Shown one piece after another: positions 9,482 to 18,442 of a stretch of 64,000 nt of DNA (within the stretch, counting starts at the first letter, position 1; every line of letters starts with the position of its first letter). The notes under the pieces are model-generated. The model was not told the DNA's origin. It searched no databases and saw only the letters and a list, made by a program, of their open reading frames with translations. The stretch spans positions 4,092,001 to 4,156,000 of the forward strand of contig NZ_CP095073.1 in NCBI RefSeq assembly GCF_022919095.1, in the 5' to 3' direction. This DNA is from Halobacillus salinarum (GTDB lineage: Bacteria > Bacillota > Bacilli > Bacillales > Halobacillaceae). A program made the translations under genes and the position numbers.

Positions 9482-10405
9482 ATGAAAACAAGATTTCACG
9501 GGGTCATCCCCCCGGTCCCTACTATTCTGTATAAAAACGGCCAGCTAGATAAAGCGGGGATGGGAAATTTAATAGATTTTTTAATTCACTCCCGCGTGGA
9601 TGGCTTATTCTTTCTAGGTTCCGGCGGCGAGTTCAGTCAAATGTCTAAGGAATTAAGGAAAGAAGCAGCGGAATTTGTCATCCAGTACACAAATGGGCGA
9701 ATTCCCGTATTAATCGGGACAGGGACACCAGGGACTCTGGAAACAATAGAACTTAGTCTCCACGCATCCGAAGCAGGTGCTGACGGAGTTGTCGTTATCA
9801 ACCCTTATTATTTTCCTCTTACAGAAAACAGCCTTTACCAGCATTTTGCTGAAGTAGCGGAAAATGTTGATTTGCCTATTATCCTTTATAACTTTCCTGA
9901 ATTGACCGGGCGTGACCTTTCTCCGGAACTCGTTTCACAACTGGCACAAGCCTATCCTAATATTGTAGGAATAAAAGATACGGTTCAATCGGTTGGCCAT
10001 ACAAGAGAATTAATAGTGTCAGTTAAAAAGAAAAGAGAAGATTTTGCCGTGTTTTCAGGGTATGATGATCACTTTTTAAATACTCTGTCTCTAGGCGGAG
10101 ACGGTTCTATCCCATTAACGGCATCCTTTGCTCCTGAATTATCTGTGGGGATCTATGATTCTTTCAAACAAGGGGATTACCAACAAATGATTAACTTTCA
10201 CAAAAACTTAGCCAGGCTGCCCCTTCTTTATAAATTAGACTCCCCATTTATGAACGTGGCAAAGGAGGCCATTAAGCTAAGGGGCATAGAAGTTTCAACC
10301 GATGTATTGCCACCCGTACGATCCTTAAGTCAGGAAAAAATCGATCAAATCGAAGATATAGTCTCCCAAGTATTACGGGATATTCATGTAGACGTTAAAT
10401 TGTAA
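9482..10405 (+). CDS. DHDPS-family aldolase, probable 2-keto-3-deoxy-L-rhamnonate aldolase
   Basis: Class I pyruvate-dependent aldolase of the dihydrodipicolinate synthase/N-acetylneuraminate lyase superfamily, 307 aa. The Schiff-base lysine is K165 in GIKD and the active-site Tyr is in ILYNFPELTGRDL; the GSGGEF loop stands where the family has GxxGE. Ribosome site AGGAGG before ATG 9482. The flanking L-rhamnonate dehydratase and lactaldehyde dehydrogenase imply cleavage of 2-keto-3-deoxy-L-rhamnonate to pyruvate and L-lactaldehyde. Other 2-keto-3-deoxy sugar acids remain possible. E. coli uses an unrelated HpcH-type aldolase for this step. Confidence 0.85.
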   Translation: MKTRFHGVIPPVPTILYKNGQLDKAGMGNLIDFLIHSRVDGLFFLGSGGEFSQMSKELRKEAAEFVIQYTNGRIPVLIGTGTPGTLETIELSLHASEAGADGVVVINPYYFPLTENSLYQHFAEVAENVDLPIILYNFPELTGRDLSPELVSQLAQAYPNIVGIKDTVQSVGHTRELIVSVKKKREDFAVFSGYDDHFLNTLSLGGDGSIPLTASFAPELSVGIYDSFKQGDYQQMINFHKNLARLPLLYKLDSPFMNVAKEAIKLRGIEVSTDVLPPVRSLSQEKIDQIEDIVSQVLRDIHVDVKL

Positions 10406-10444
10406 GCGGTTCATTAATTATTCCATTTAAATAGGAGGAGAAAA

Positions 10445-11899
10445 ATGAAATCAACCCTAAAGAAATATCAAATGTACATTGATGGAGAGTTTGTTGATTC
10501 AAGTTCCACTGAGGTAAATCAAGTAATAAATCCCGCTACAGAGGAGGTTATTTCGGAAATACCAAAAGGTAGTTTGGAAGATGTTAAAAAAGCGATTGAT
10601 TCTGCGGAAGAGGCACAAAAGAAATGGGCAAAGCTCCCTGCTGTCGAGAGGGCTGGCTACTTGAAAAAGATCTCCTCTGAAATTAGAAATAACGTCAGTG
10701 ATTTAGCTGAAACAATTTCTGAAGAAATGGGAAAAACCATCGAGCTTGCTAAAACAGAGGTCGAATTTACAGCAGATTATATCGATTACATGGCTGAATG
10801 GGCCAGACGTTTTGAAGGAGAGATTTTACAAAGTGATCGACAAGATGAACATATCCTTGTTCATAAAGAACCGATCGGTGTAACAGCAGGAATTCTTCCT
10901 TGGAATTTCCCCTTCTTCTTAATTGCTCGTAAAGCAGCTCCGGCTTTGGTTACAGGAAATACAGTTGTGCTGAAGCCAAGTAACATTTCTCCAAACAATG
11001 CGATGGAGTTTGCCAAAATCCTGGACAAAGTTAATTTGCCAAAAGGAGTCATCAATATCGTTACAGGTAGTGGAAAAACCATCGGCCAGGAGCTGGCCAA
11101 GAATCCTAAGGTTGGGATGGTTAGTTTAACAGGGAGCTATAATGCTGGTTCTGAAGTAATGCGATCAGCTGCCGACAACATTACAAAAGTCTCCTTAGAA
11201 CTTGGTGGTAAGGCTCCAGCCATTGTTATGGACGATGCAAATATAGATCTCGCAGTCAAATCAATCGTCGCATCCCGAGTCATCAATTCCGGACAAGTAT
11301 GTAATTGCGCAGAGAGAGTGTATGTCCATGAATCAGTAAAGGATGAATTTATTGAAAAAGTGACGAATGAAATGCAAAAAACTAAATGCGGGGACCCTCT
11401 TTCAGATCCAGATTTAGACATGGGACCCCTTGTAAATAAAGAATCTCTAGAATCAGTGGAAAAGATGGTACAGGAAGCAGTCGAGAACGGCGCGAAAGTA
11501 CTTACAGGCGGCAAACGCATAGAAAGAGAAAAAGGATACTTCTATGAGCCGACTGTATTAGGAAATGTGAATAATGAAATGGCTATAATGAAGGATGAAA
11601 TATTCGGACCCGTCTTACCTATCGCAACTTTCCAGGACTTAGACGAAGCCATAGCCTTATCTAATGACTGTGAATATGGGCTGACCTCTTCGATTTTCAC
11701 TAGAAGCCTGGATGTGACGATGAAAGCAAGTAAAGAACTGCAATTCGGTGAGACTTATATCAATCGTGAAAATTTTGAAGCGATCCAAGGTTTCCATGCA
11801 GGCTGGAAGAAATCAGGGATTGGCGGCGCAGATGGAAAGCACGGCTTAAATGAATACTTACAAACCCATGTTGTCTATTTATCTTATAACACGAATTAA
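10445..11899 (+). CDS. aldA: Aldehyde dehydrogenase, lactaldehyde/glycolaldehyde type
   Basis: NAD-dependent aldehyde dehydrogenase, 484 aa. The catalytic Cys is about residue 286 in SGQVCNCAERV, the general base Glu is in LELGGKAP, and the cofactor region is PWNFPFF. The C-terminal segment YINRENFEAIQGFHAGWKKSG and the following GIGGADGKHGLNEYLQTH closely resemble E. coli AldA as I remember it. AGGAGGAG precedes the ATG. Lying between aldolase and dehydratase, it would oxidise the L-lactaldehyde formed by the aldolase to L-lactate. Confidence 0.92.
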   Translation: MKSTLKKYQMYIDGEFVDSSSTEVNQVINPATEEVISEIPKGSLEDVKKAIDSAEEAQKKWAKLPAVERAGYLKKISSEIRNNVSDLAETISEEMGKTIELAKTEVEFTADYIDYMAEWARRFEGEILQSDRQDEHILVHKEPIGVTAGILPWNFPFFLIARKAAPALVTGNTVVLKPSNISPNNAMEFAKILDKVNLPKGVINIVTGSGKTIGQELAKNPKVGMVSLTGSYNAGSEVMRSAADNITKVSLELGGKAPAIVMDDANIDLAVKSIVASRVINSGQVCNCAERVYVHESVKDEFIEKVTNEMQKTKCGDPLSDPDLDMGPLVNKESLESVEKMVQEAVENGAKVLTGGKRIEREKGYFYEPTVLGNVNNEMAIMKDEIFGPVLPIATFQDLDEAIALSNDCEYGLTSSIFTRSLDVTMKASKELQFGETYINRENFEAIQGFHAGWKKSGIGGADGKHGLNEYLQTHVVYLSYNTN

Positions 11900-11915
11900 T
11901 TAGGAGGGATTGTCC

Positions 11916-13130
11916 GTGGGAACTACAGGACGTAAAATTACCGCTATTCGAGCCTATGTAGTGGAAGGCGGCGGTGGAGATTATCATGATCAAGACAAGG
12001 ACCATTGGATTGTTCAACAAATTTCAACCCCTATGAGTATTTACCCCGAGTATAAAGAAACGAGGACAAGCTTTGGCATCAATGCCTTAAAGACCATTGT
12101 AGTAGAGGCTGAAGCTGATAATGGAGAAGTTGGTTTTGGTATTTCTACAGGCGGATACCCGGCGGCATGGATAATTATGAATCACTTAGATCGTTTTATT
12201 CTGGACCAGCCCGTAGAGCAAGTGGAAAAAATGTGGGATCAAATGTATCGTGCAACGATGTTTTATGGAAGAAAAGGGCTTGTTATGAATGCTATTTCCG
12301 CTATAGACCTTGCGTTATGGGATTTGCTTGGAAGGCTGCGGGAAGAACCCGTTCATGCCATGATTGGTGGTAAAGTGCGAAAAGAATTGGAGTTTTATGC
12401 TACAGGTCCCCGTCCGGATTTAGCAAAAGAAATGGGCTTTATCGGAGGAAAGATGCCTCTCAAATATGGTCCCTCCGACGGGGAAGCTGGATTGAAAAAG
12501 AATATTGCAATGGCCGAGGACATGAGAAATCGAGTTGGCGATGATTTTTGGCTCATGTGGGACTGCTGGATGTCCCTCGACCTTCCCTATTCGTTAAAGT
12601 TGATGGAAGCTTCTGAACGAGCTGGATTCAAATGGATAGAAGAGTGTTTTAATCCAGATGACTATTGGAGCTATAGAGACCTGAAAAAACGTGCAGGTAA
12701 TAACATCATGGTGACGGGAGGAGAACATGAAGCCACACGATATGGTTTCCGTTTGTTACTTGAGTATTGTGATTTAGATATCATCCAGCCAGATGTTTGT
12801 TGGTGTGGCGGATTAACAGAACTAATAAAAATCGGCAACCTGGCTGAAAGCTATGGCAAGTTAGTCATTCCTCACGGAAGTGGCGTTTACAGCCATCATT
12901 ATGTCACTACAAAAGTAAATAGTCCTTTTACAGAATATATCGTAATGAGTCCTGAGGCTGACCGAATTGAACCACAATTTTATCCGTTAATCAAAGATGA
13001 ACCAATCCCCGTGAACGGTAAATTACAAGTGAGTGATCAACCAGGCTTTGGAGTTGAACTAAATAAAGAAGCCGGGCTGGCAGAAGTCCTAAAGGGTCAG
13101 CCAATCAGCTTTGTTTCTTCAACAGAATGA
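11916..13130 (+). CDS. rhmD: L-rhamnonate dehydratase
   Basis: Enolase-superfamily acid-sugar dehydratase, 404 aa, turning L-rhamnonate into 2-keto-3-deoxy-L-rhamnonate. The N terminus has the family GGGGDYHDQ. Metal ligands are the Asp in DCWMSLD, the Glu in WIEECFNPDDYW and the Glu in GGEHEATR; the catalytic His is in IPHGSGVYSHH. The segment FYATGPRPDLAKEMGFIGGK is near-identical to E. coli YfaW/RhmD from memory. I pick GTG 11916 because GGAGGG ends 7 bases before it; the in-frame TTG at 11910 is too close. L-lyxonate or L-mannonate could also be substrates, as in other RhmD enzymes. Confidence 0.93.
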   Translation: MGTTGRKITAIRAYVVEGGGGDYHDQDKDHWIVQQISTPMSIYPEYKETRTSFGINALKTIVVEAEADNGEVGFGISTGGYPAAWIIMNHLDRFILDQPVEQVEKMWDQMYRATMFYGRKGLVMNAISAIDLALWDLLGRLREEPVHAMIGGKVRKELEFYATGPRPDLAKEMGFIGGKMPLKYGPSDGEAGLKKNIAMAEDMRNRVGDDFWLMWDCWMSLDLPYSLKLMEASERAGFKWIEECFNPDDYWSYRDLKKRAGNNIMVTGGEHEATRYGFRLLLEYCDLDIIQPDVCWCGGLTELIKIGNLAESYGKLVIPHGSGVYSHHYVTTKVNSPFTEYIVMSPEADRIEPQFYPLIKDEPIPVNGKLQVSDQPGFGVELNKEAGLAEVLKGQPISFVSSTE

Positions 13131-13141
13131 TCATAACTAAC

Positions 13142-13188
13142 ACTCCCACAATAGGTAACCCCCTTTGGATTGCCTGTTGATGGGAGGT
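13142..13188 (+). terminator. Intercistronic hairpin between rhmD and the permease gene
   Basis: Long imperfect stem: ACTCCCACAATAGGTAA (13142-13158) against TTGCCTGTTGATGGGAGGT (13170-13188). No T tract follows, so it may be a processing or stability element rather than a full terminator. Confidence 0.4.
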
Positions 13189-13203
13189 TTATCACACAAC
13201 TAA

Positions 13204-13217
13204 TGAAAGCGCAAACA
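13204..13217. promoter_or_regulatory. cre candidate before the GntP-family permease
   Basis: TGAAAGCGCAAACA matches the CcpA consensus with one mismatch and shares its first ten bases with the site at 9428. It lies 64-77 bases upstream of the permease start, giving a second catabolite-repression point in the same locus. Confidence 0.5.
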
Positions 13218-13280
13218 TAACCAAGAGAGGGTTTCTTGGTGTCAACAGCGTTTACTACTAATCAAAAAGGAGATATGCCA

Positions 13281-14645
13281 ATGGCTGTCATGCATTTGTT
13301 GATTACTATTTCTATCATATTAATCCTTATTCTATTGTTTAAAATCAATGCTGCAATTAGCTTGATTATCGGTAGCCTTTATATGGGAATTGCCATGCAG
13401 CTAAGTTTAGTCGATACGGTGAATGCCATAGGTGAAGGCTTCGGTGGAACGATGGGAGCAATTGGTTTACCCATCGGCTTTGGAGTGATCATAGGACAAT
13501 TAATGAGTGATTCGGGCGCAGCCCACACGATCGCCCATTCTATGATTGAAAAATCACCTAAGAAAATGGCGATGTATGCGCTAGGTCTGACAGGGTTCTT
13601 TTTATCCATCCCCGTTTTCTTTGATGTTACTTTTGTTATCCTGGTGCCTTTAGGGGTAGCTATTGCGAAAGAATTAAATAAACCGCTGCCTTATGCCATT
13701 GGTGCATTAGTTATAGGTGCCGCCACTGCCCATACCTTAGTCCCTCCTACCCCGAACCCCTTGGCAGCTGCCAGCATCCTGAATATGGATTTAGGTGTAA
13801 TTACAATCGCGGGGTTATCTATCGGACTGGTTACTTCATTAATTGTTATGAAAGTATTTTTCCTTATTTTAGATAAAGGATTGTGGAATAATGAAAAAGA
13901 TGTGGAAGGAGAAATGAAATTACAAAAGACTAAAGCTGATCAATTGAGCCCGGCTCAACGACCAAGCTTCTTGCTGTCTCTCTTGCCCATTCTTGTACCC
14001 ATTATCTTGATTTTGCTCGGAACCGTTTTCGATTTCATAGTCAAAGGTGAATATGTCAGTAATCTAACAGAAATCCCTGGTTTTATTACTTTCTTGAGTA
14101 ATCGTATCGTTGCTTTACTGTTCGGTGTGATTCTAGCTTACGTCATTGCATCTAAGTCTATGGATAAAAAAGAGAAAGACGAAGCCTCCTCTCTAGGGTT
14201 GCAGACAGCGGGAATTGTTTTACTTGTTACAGGAGCAGGAGGTGCTCTTGGAAAGGTCATTGAGACGACTGAGGTAGGAAAAACCTTAATTGGAGGGGTG
14301 TCGGAAAACACCAGCTCCCCCATCACTCTCATACTAATCACCTATCTCATTGCAGTTATTTTCCGCGTAGCTCAAGGATCAGGAACAGTAGCTGGTATTA
14401 CTGCAATGACAATTATGGCAAGTGCTGCTACTTCAGGAATTGTCCATCCAGTCTGGATAGCAATGGCTGCATTATCTGGAGGAATCAGTATCGGTCACGT
14501 CAATGATAGTGGATTTTGGATTACTACAAAACTCTCCGGTTTTTCCATCCGTGGCGGTTTTAAAACGTATACGTTAGGGGAAGCACTTGTTTCATTGGTC
14601 ATTATAGTGATTACCCTCGTTGGAGTGATTATTTACCCAGCTTAA
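13281..14645 (+). CDS. GntP-family sugar acid:H+ symporter
   Basis: Gluconate permease family, about 454 aa with 12 or more hydrophobic helices. Family segments include GFGGTMGAIGLPIGFGVIIG, HTLVPPTPNPLAA and the C-terminal GHVNDSGFWI. I set the start at ATG 13281 because AAGGAG (13267-13272) is 8 bases upstream. A GTG at 13239 with AGAGGG would add 14 residues not typical of the family. Genomic context predicts L-rhamnonate as substrate; the family itself covers gluconate and related acids. Confidence 0.9.
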   Translation: MAVMHLLITISIILILILLFKINAAISLIIGSLYMGIAMQLSLVDTVNAIGEGFGGTMGAIGLPIGFGVIIGQLMSDSGAAHTIAHSMIEKSPKKMAMYALGLTGFFLSIPVFFDVTFVILVPLGVAIAKELNKPLPYAIGALVIGAATAHTLVPPTPNPLAAASILNMDLGVITIAGLSIGLVTSLIVMKVFFLILDKGLWNNEKDVEGEMKLQKTKADQLSPAQRPSFLLSLLPILVPIILILLGTVFDFIVKGEYVSNLTEIPGFITFLSNRIVALLFGVILAYVIASKSMDKKEKDEASSLGLQTAGIVLLVTGAGGALGKVIETTEVGKTLIGGVSENTSSPITLILITYLIAVIFRVAQGSGTVAGITAMTIMASAATSGIVHPVWIAMAALSGGISIGHVNDSGFWITTKLSGFSIRGGFKTYTLGEALVSLVIIVITLVGVIIYPA

Positions 14646-14674
14646 CTAAAAGTGTCCCATTGTAAAATTCATAG

Positions 14675-14720
14675 AAAGCATGGGTGAAACCATCTTATCT
14701 GTTTTCATCCATGCTTTTTT
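14675..14720 (+). terminator. Terminator of rhamnonate operon
   Basis: AAAGCATGGGTGAAAC pairs with GTTTTCATCCATGCTTTT and ends in a T6 run. It lies 30 bases after the permease stop. Confidence 0.8.
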
Positions 14721-14756
14721 ATGTCTCTCCATCCATATGTTAAAATACAACACAAA

Positions 14757-14773
14757 GTTTATTATACTAAACT
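14757..14773. promoter_or_regulatory. Candidate autoregulatory operator of iclR, second copy
   Basis: GTTTATTATACTAAACT is a near-perfect palindrome containing a TATACT -10 box (14763-14768). It shares 14 of 17 bases with the operator candidate at 9380. Confidence 0.5.
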
Positions 14774-14795
14774 ATCATGATAAAGGGGGGATCCT

Positions 14796-15554
14796 ATGGC
14801 ACAAAAATATTGGGTACCTGCCATAGAACGAGTCAATGGAATTCTTAATTTAATTGCTACTCAGCCATCCAAGCTGCGGTTAATCGACATATCGAAAGAA
14901 TTAGAGATTAATAAAAGTACCATGTATTCTTTATTAAATACGCTGGAGACATTGGGGTGGATTGTGAAGGAAAAAGGAGACACCTACTCATTAGGACCAT
15001 CCTTGGGCGGGCTTAGTGCGGCTTATTTCCGTCAATTTAATATCTTACAATCGTTTTACTTAGAATCAGAAAAGTCGATTGATCGAATAAGTGAAAATAT
15101 CCAATTAGGGATTTTAGACGGTGGAAATGTTGTTTATTTAGCTAAAAAAGAAGGCAGCTCCCCACTTCGTCTCGCTACTTATCCAGGTATGAAATTTCCT
15201 GCCTATGCCTCAGCCATAGGTAAAGCCCAGCTCTCGAAATATGACCTGGAGGAATTAAAAACTCTATATCCTTATGAGTTAGAAGCAAAAACTCCTTACA
15301 CCTTAGATAATTTAGACAGCCTCTGGGAGGAAATGAAGACGATAAAAGAAAAAGGTTATGCAAGTGAAAGTCAAGAAGGGGCCATGGGCTTCTATTGTAT
15401 TGCTGCACCAGTATATAATCATGCAAACGAAATTATTGCCGGAGTAAGCTTTACGATGCTTGAAAATAGTTGGAAAGAAAAACAGATAGCTGCCAGGGAT
15501 GAAATCATAGATTTAGCCCAAAGGTTATCGGAGCATGCCGGCCACATTCACTAA
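14796..15554 (+). CDS. IclR-family transcriptional regulator (rhamnonate locus)
   Basis: 252 aa, full length for the family. N-terminal winged helix (LRLIDISKELEINKSTMYSLLNTLETLGW) and C-terminal effector domain with GFYCIAAPVYNHANEIIAGVS. ATG start with AAAGGGGGG 7-8 bases upstream. It follows the rhamnonate operon terminator and has its own promoter. The shared palindrome suggests control of both the operon and itself, with an acid-sugar intermediate as likely effector (inference). Confidence 0.9.
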   Translation: MAQKYWVPAIERVNGILNLIATQPSKLRLIDISKELEINKSTMYSLLNTLETLGWIVKEKGDTYSLGPSLGGLSAAYFRQFNILQSFYLESEKSIDRISENIQLGILDGGNVVYLAKKEGSSPLRLATYPGMKFPAYASAIGKAQLSKYDLEELKTLYPYELEAKTPYTLDNLDSLWEEMKTIKEKGYASESQEGAMGFYCIAAPVYNHANEIIAGVSFTMLENSWKEKQIAARDEIIDLAQRLSEHAGHIH

Positions 15555-15760
15555 TCGAAGTAATAAAGAAACTCGACACAATTTAACTGCCTTATTTGTA
15601 AATAAGGATTAAGGGTGGGGTGAATTTCACCAGAGATTCCATTGAAAGATAAACTCTCTTAACGACGCACCCCCTTCCCACCTTTTGTCTAAGGGTAAGA
15701 CCGTTTTGACTACCGGACTTTCTCCAGTAACAACTCACCCATGTTCAGCTATCCATTTAT

Positions 15761-16954
15761 TTATTCCAGGGAAGACTCATCCTGAAAAGGAGGCAATGGG
15801 TCATGCATTTCATTCCAGTTTTTTATCATCTCTTCGTTAGTTAACAGGCATTGATCCAATCCCTTAATGATTTGCTCTTCATCCATATTCATCCCGATAA
15901 ATACCAGCTCTGTCAATCGATCTCCGTATTCTTCATCCCAGCGCGCAGCTATTTCTGGTTCCTCTTTTAATACTTCCATTTGCTGCTCTTCAGGGTAAGC
16001 GGCAATCCACTTTCCCGCTCCTTGAATCGAAAGGGACGATCCCGCCTGTGACAGCAACCCGGAAATATCATTTCTCGAGGCAAGCCAAAAAAACCCTTTA
16101 GCTCGTACAATTCCATCCGGCCACTTTTCCAGCCAGTTCATCCAGCGTTCTGGGTGGAAAGGCCTTTTCCTGCGATAAATAAAGGAGCCAATTCCGTATT
16201 CTTCGCTTTCTGGAACATGTTCCTCATTCAACTCCTTTATCCAGCCCGCGCCTTGACTTGCCTTTTCAAAATCAAACAACCCTGTATGTAATACAGTGTT
16301 CAGCGGAACCTTGCTGTAACTAGTTTCGATCACCTGTGCATCAGGATTCAATTGTTTTAATATTGCTTTTAATTCCTCTCGATTCACTTCACTCACTAGA
16401 TCTGCTTTATTCAAAAGGATTACATTGGCAAATTCGATTTGGTCGATTAACAGGTCGATAACTTCTCTTACGTCACTTTCGTCTGCTCCTTGATTACGAT
16501 CCAGCAAGCTTTCTCCTGATCGGTAGTCATCCCAAAAACGATTTGCATCTACAACCGTTACCATCGTATCCAATTGGCAGTGTTGACCTAGATGAATTCC
16601 AAGCTCTTCATCCTCATAAACAAAGCTTTGCGCCACAGGAATCGGTTCTGATATTCCAGTCGATTCAATAACAATATAATCGATATCAAGTTGGGAGAGC
16701 TTCTCCACTTCTTTAATTAAATCTTCTCTGAGAGTACAGCAGATACAGCCATTTTGTAATTCCACCAATTTTTCTTCCGTTCGGCTGAATCCGCCTTGCT
16801 TCACCATACTGGCATCAATATTCACTTCACTCATGTCATTCACGATGACGGCGATTTTACGATCCTCTTTATTGTGCAGCAAATGATTTAATAATGTCGT
16901 TTTTCCTGACCCTAAATAACCACTCAACACAGTAACTGGTACTTTACCTGACAA
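15761..16954 (-). CDS. COG0523 zinc-metallochaperone GTPase (YciC/ZagA type), copy 1
   Basis: CobW/ZNG-family GTPase, 397 aa, thought to deliver zinc to client enzymes during starvation. It shows Walker A GYLGSGKTT, the metal motif CICC in [12 protein letters not shown], Walker B region ESTGISEP and the guanine motif NKAD. The C-terminal CobW domain ends ...FIGMNMDEEQIIKGLDQCLL. The start is TTG at 16954 with GGGGGAG before it. It follows the FAD oxidoreductase gene by 12 bases and belongs to the Zur-controlled rpsN2 operon. It resembles copy 2 (19012-20214) over nearly its whole length. Confidence 0.93.
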   Translation of the reverse strand: MSGKVPVTVLSGYLGSGKTTLLNHLLHNKEDRKIAVIVNDMSEVNIDASMVKQGGFSRTEEKLVELQNGCICCTLREDLIKEVEKLSQLDIDYIVIESTGISEPIPVAQSFVYEDEELGIHLGQHCQLDTMVTVVDANRFWDDYRSGESLLDRNQGADESDVREVIDLLIDQIEFANVILLNKADLVSEVNREELKAILKQLNPDAQVIETSYSKVPLNTVLHTGLFDFEKASQGAGWIKELNEEHVPESEEYGIGSFIYRRKRPFHPERWMNWLEKWPDGIVRAKGFFWLASRNDISGLLSQAGSSLSIQGAGKWIAAYPEEQQMEVLKEEPEIAARWDEEYGDRLTELVFIGMNMDEEQIIKGLDQCLLTNEEMIKNWNEMHDPLPPFQDESSLE

Positions 16955-16966
16955 TTTCTACTCCCC

Positions 16967-18118
16967 CTATGCTGTTTGCGCAATCCTATCTGCTGCTTTT
17001 CTAGCCCCGAAATATTTCTTGATACAGGTCCTACCTCTAATTCAGCAAGAGCTCCAGCAACAAAGAGCCCATCTTTCCATTCCAATGAAGAATTCACAAT
17101 AGGGAAACCACAAGGAGCACAAGGAAGGTTCAATTGGTCAATGATTGGCTTCAGCCAACCTTTTCCGGGTACGTCTGCTTCGGCTCCCGTAGCAAGCAGC
17201 AAATAGTCTCCGATAATGGTTTCTCTATTGGACGTCACAAGTTTAACAGAATCCTTCATCGGTGCAGCATGATCGATTTCCGTTGTATGAATATGAAGTT
17301 TACCTGTTCTCATTTGCCGCTTTAATTTCACGTGAAGCTCCCTTGTGATTGAACCCGTGTGTCTTGCTTGTTTAATAAGCGTTCGTCGTTTTTCATAACA
17401 GTCCACTTGGTGATAGTTCTTTAAATATTTCGGACCGAGCCAGCCAGGATCGCTGTCAAAATCTTTAATCCTAAAAGGATGCCGCTTGACTAAGGCAACG
17501 GATTGAATAGAGTTTACATTTGTCAGCGTGAAGGCGAGATGAGCAGCTGTCATCCCCCTCCCACAACAACTACCTCTCCTTCATGGGGAAGGGATTCTCC
17601 CATTTCAAATACATGGCTTAACAGCTCTGTACTTTCGAATTTACTGGCCCAGTCAGGGTAGCGCGGCTTTTGATTCACTCCCATAGCCAGCACAACTCGC
17701 TCCCCTTGTACGCTTTGACCATCAGAGGTGGTGACCTGCCACAAATCATCAGCCCTTGAAATCCCGTTTACAGTTCCCTGTCTCCAACACTCGCTTACCC
17801 CCACACTTTCCATTGTGTCTAAGCTGTGCTGATTGAACATGTCCAAACGTGGACGTTCGTATCTCCCTTAAAGGGTTGCGCGTAGTCGTTCGCACGGGAA
17901 TATTTACCCAAGCTGTACGGATCGGCATTCAGGTGATGAACAGAAGGAGACCTTAAATAAGGCATCCCAATTTTATTTGTTAATGTTCGCCACATGTGCA
18001 TGGGATCCGGGTAAGGGTCGATGATTAAAAGGTCTTCTTTGTTCACTTTCTCTTCAAGCAGGCGGGTGGCTACACAGCACCCTTGAATTCCTCCACCTAT
18101 GATGATCCATTGATACAT
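16967..18118 (-). pseudogene. FAD/NAD(P)-binding oxidoreductase, three frameshifts
   Basis: About 383 aa once rejoined. The first piece begins with the FAD dinucleotide fold IIIGGGIQGCCVATRLL; the second carries VVLAMGVNQKPRYPDW and the second Rossmann VVVVGGG; the third has YLLLATGAE and GLFVAGALAELEVGPVSRNISG. The frame breaks near 17841-17853, at the G run 17554-17558 and at the G run 17005-17008. Each break is repaired by adding one base; the last repair gives the natural end ...RKAADRIAQTA and a stop 12 bases before the GTPase. Both neighbours are intact. It lies in the Zur operon between rpsN2 and a COG0523 GTPase. Substrate unknown. Confidence 0.8.
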
Positions 18119-18135
18119 AACTGTACCCCTTTCTG

Positions 18136-18405
18136 TTACCAGCTTGCTTTTTTAACGCCAGGAATTTGACCCTTGTGAGCATATTCTCTAAAGGCAATGC
18201 GTGACATTTTAAATTTCCTCATATACGCACGAGGTCTGCCCGTTACTTCACATCTGCCTGTTAACCGTGTCGGGGAAGAATCACGCGGCAGCTTTCTCAG
18301 TGCTTCATAATCTCCTTTTGCTTTCAGCTCTCTACGAAGTTCCGCATATTTTTTCACCATCTCTTGTCTTTTCTTTTCTTTTGCAATTTTTGATTTCTTT
18401 GCCAT
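18136..18405 (-). CDS. rpsN2: Ribosomal protein S14, zinc-independent paralogue
   Basis: 89 aa, matching B. subtilis YhzA (RpsN2). It has the S14 core with [19 protein letters not shown] and ends [12 protein letters not shown], but lacks the CxxC...CxxC zinc ribbon of the housekeeping S14. In Bacillus this C-minus form replaces the zinc form when zinc is short. ATG 18405 follows AAGGAG by 11 bases; a GTG at 18417 sits on the ribosome site and is rejected. A Zur box lies about 22 bases upstream. First gene of an operon with the FAD protein and COG0523 GTPase 1. Confidence 0.95.
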   Translation of the reverse strand: MAKKSKIAKEKKRQEMVKKYAELRRELKAKGDYEALRKLPRDSSPTRLTGRCEVTGRPRAYMRKFKMSRIAFREYAHKGQIPGVKKASW

Positions 18406-18422
18406 TTTATTCAACACTCCTT

Positions 18423-18442
18423 AAATGTAATAATTACGATTT
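18423..18442. promoter_or_regulatory. Zur box A (rpsN2 operon)
   Basis: Core GTAATAATTAC at 18427-18437, flanked by AAAT and GATTT, close to the Bacillus Zur consensus AAATCGTAATNATTACGATTT with one C missing. It overlaps the last codons of dcd, so rpsN2 has its own zinc-controlled promoter inside the upstream gene. Confidence 0.8.

Noticed and set aside
15555-15760. GC-rich stretch with GGGTGGGGTGAATTTCACC after the IclR gene, considered as a riboswitch or RNA
   Set aside because: I could not fold it into a known riboswitch or find a downstream gene on that strand for it to control.
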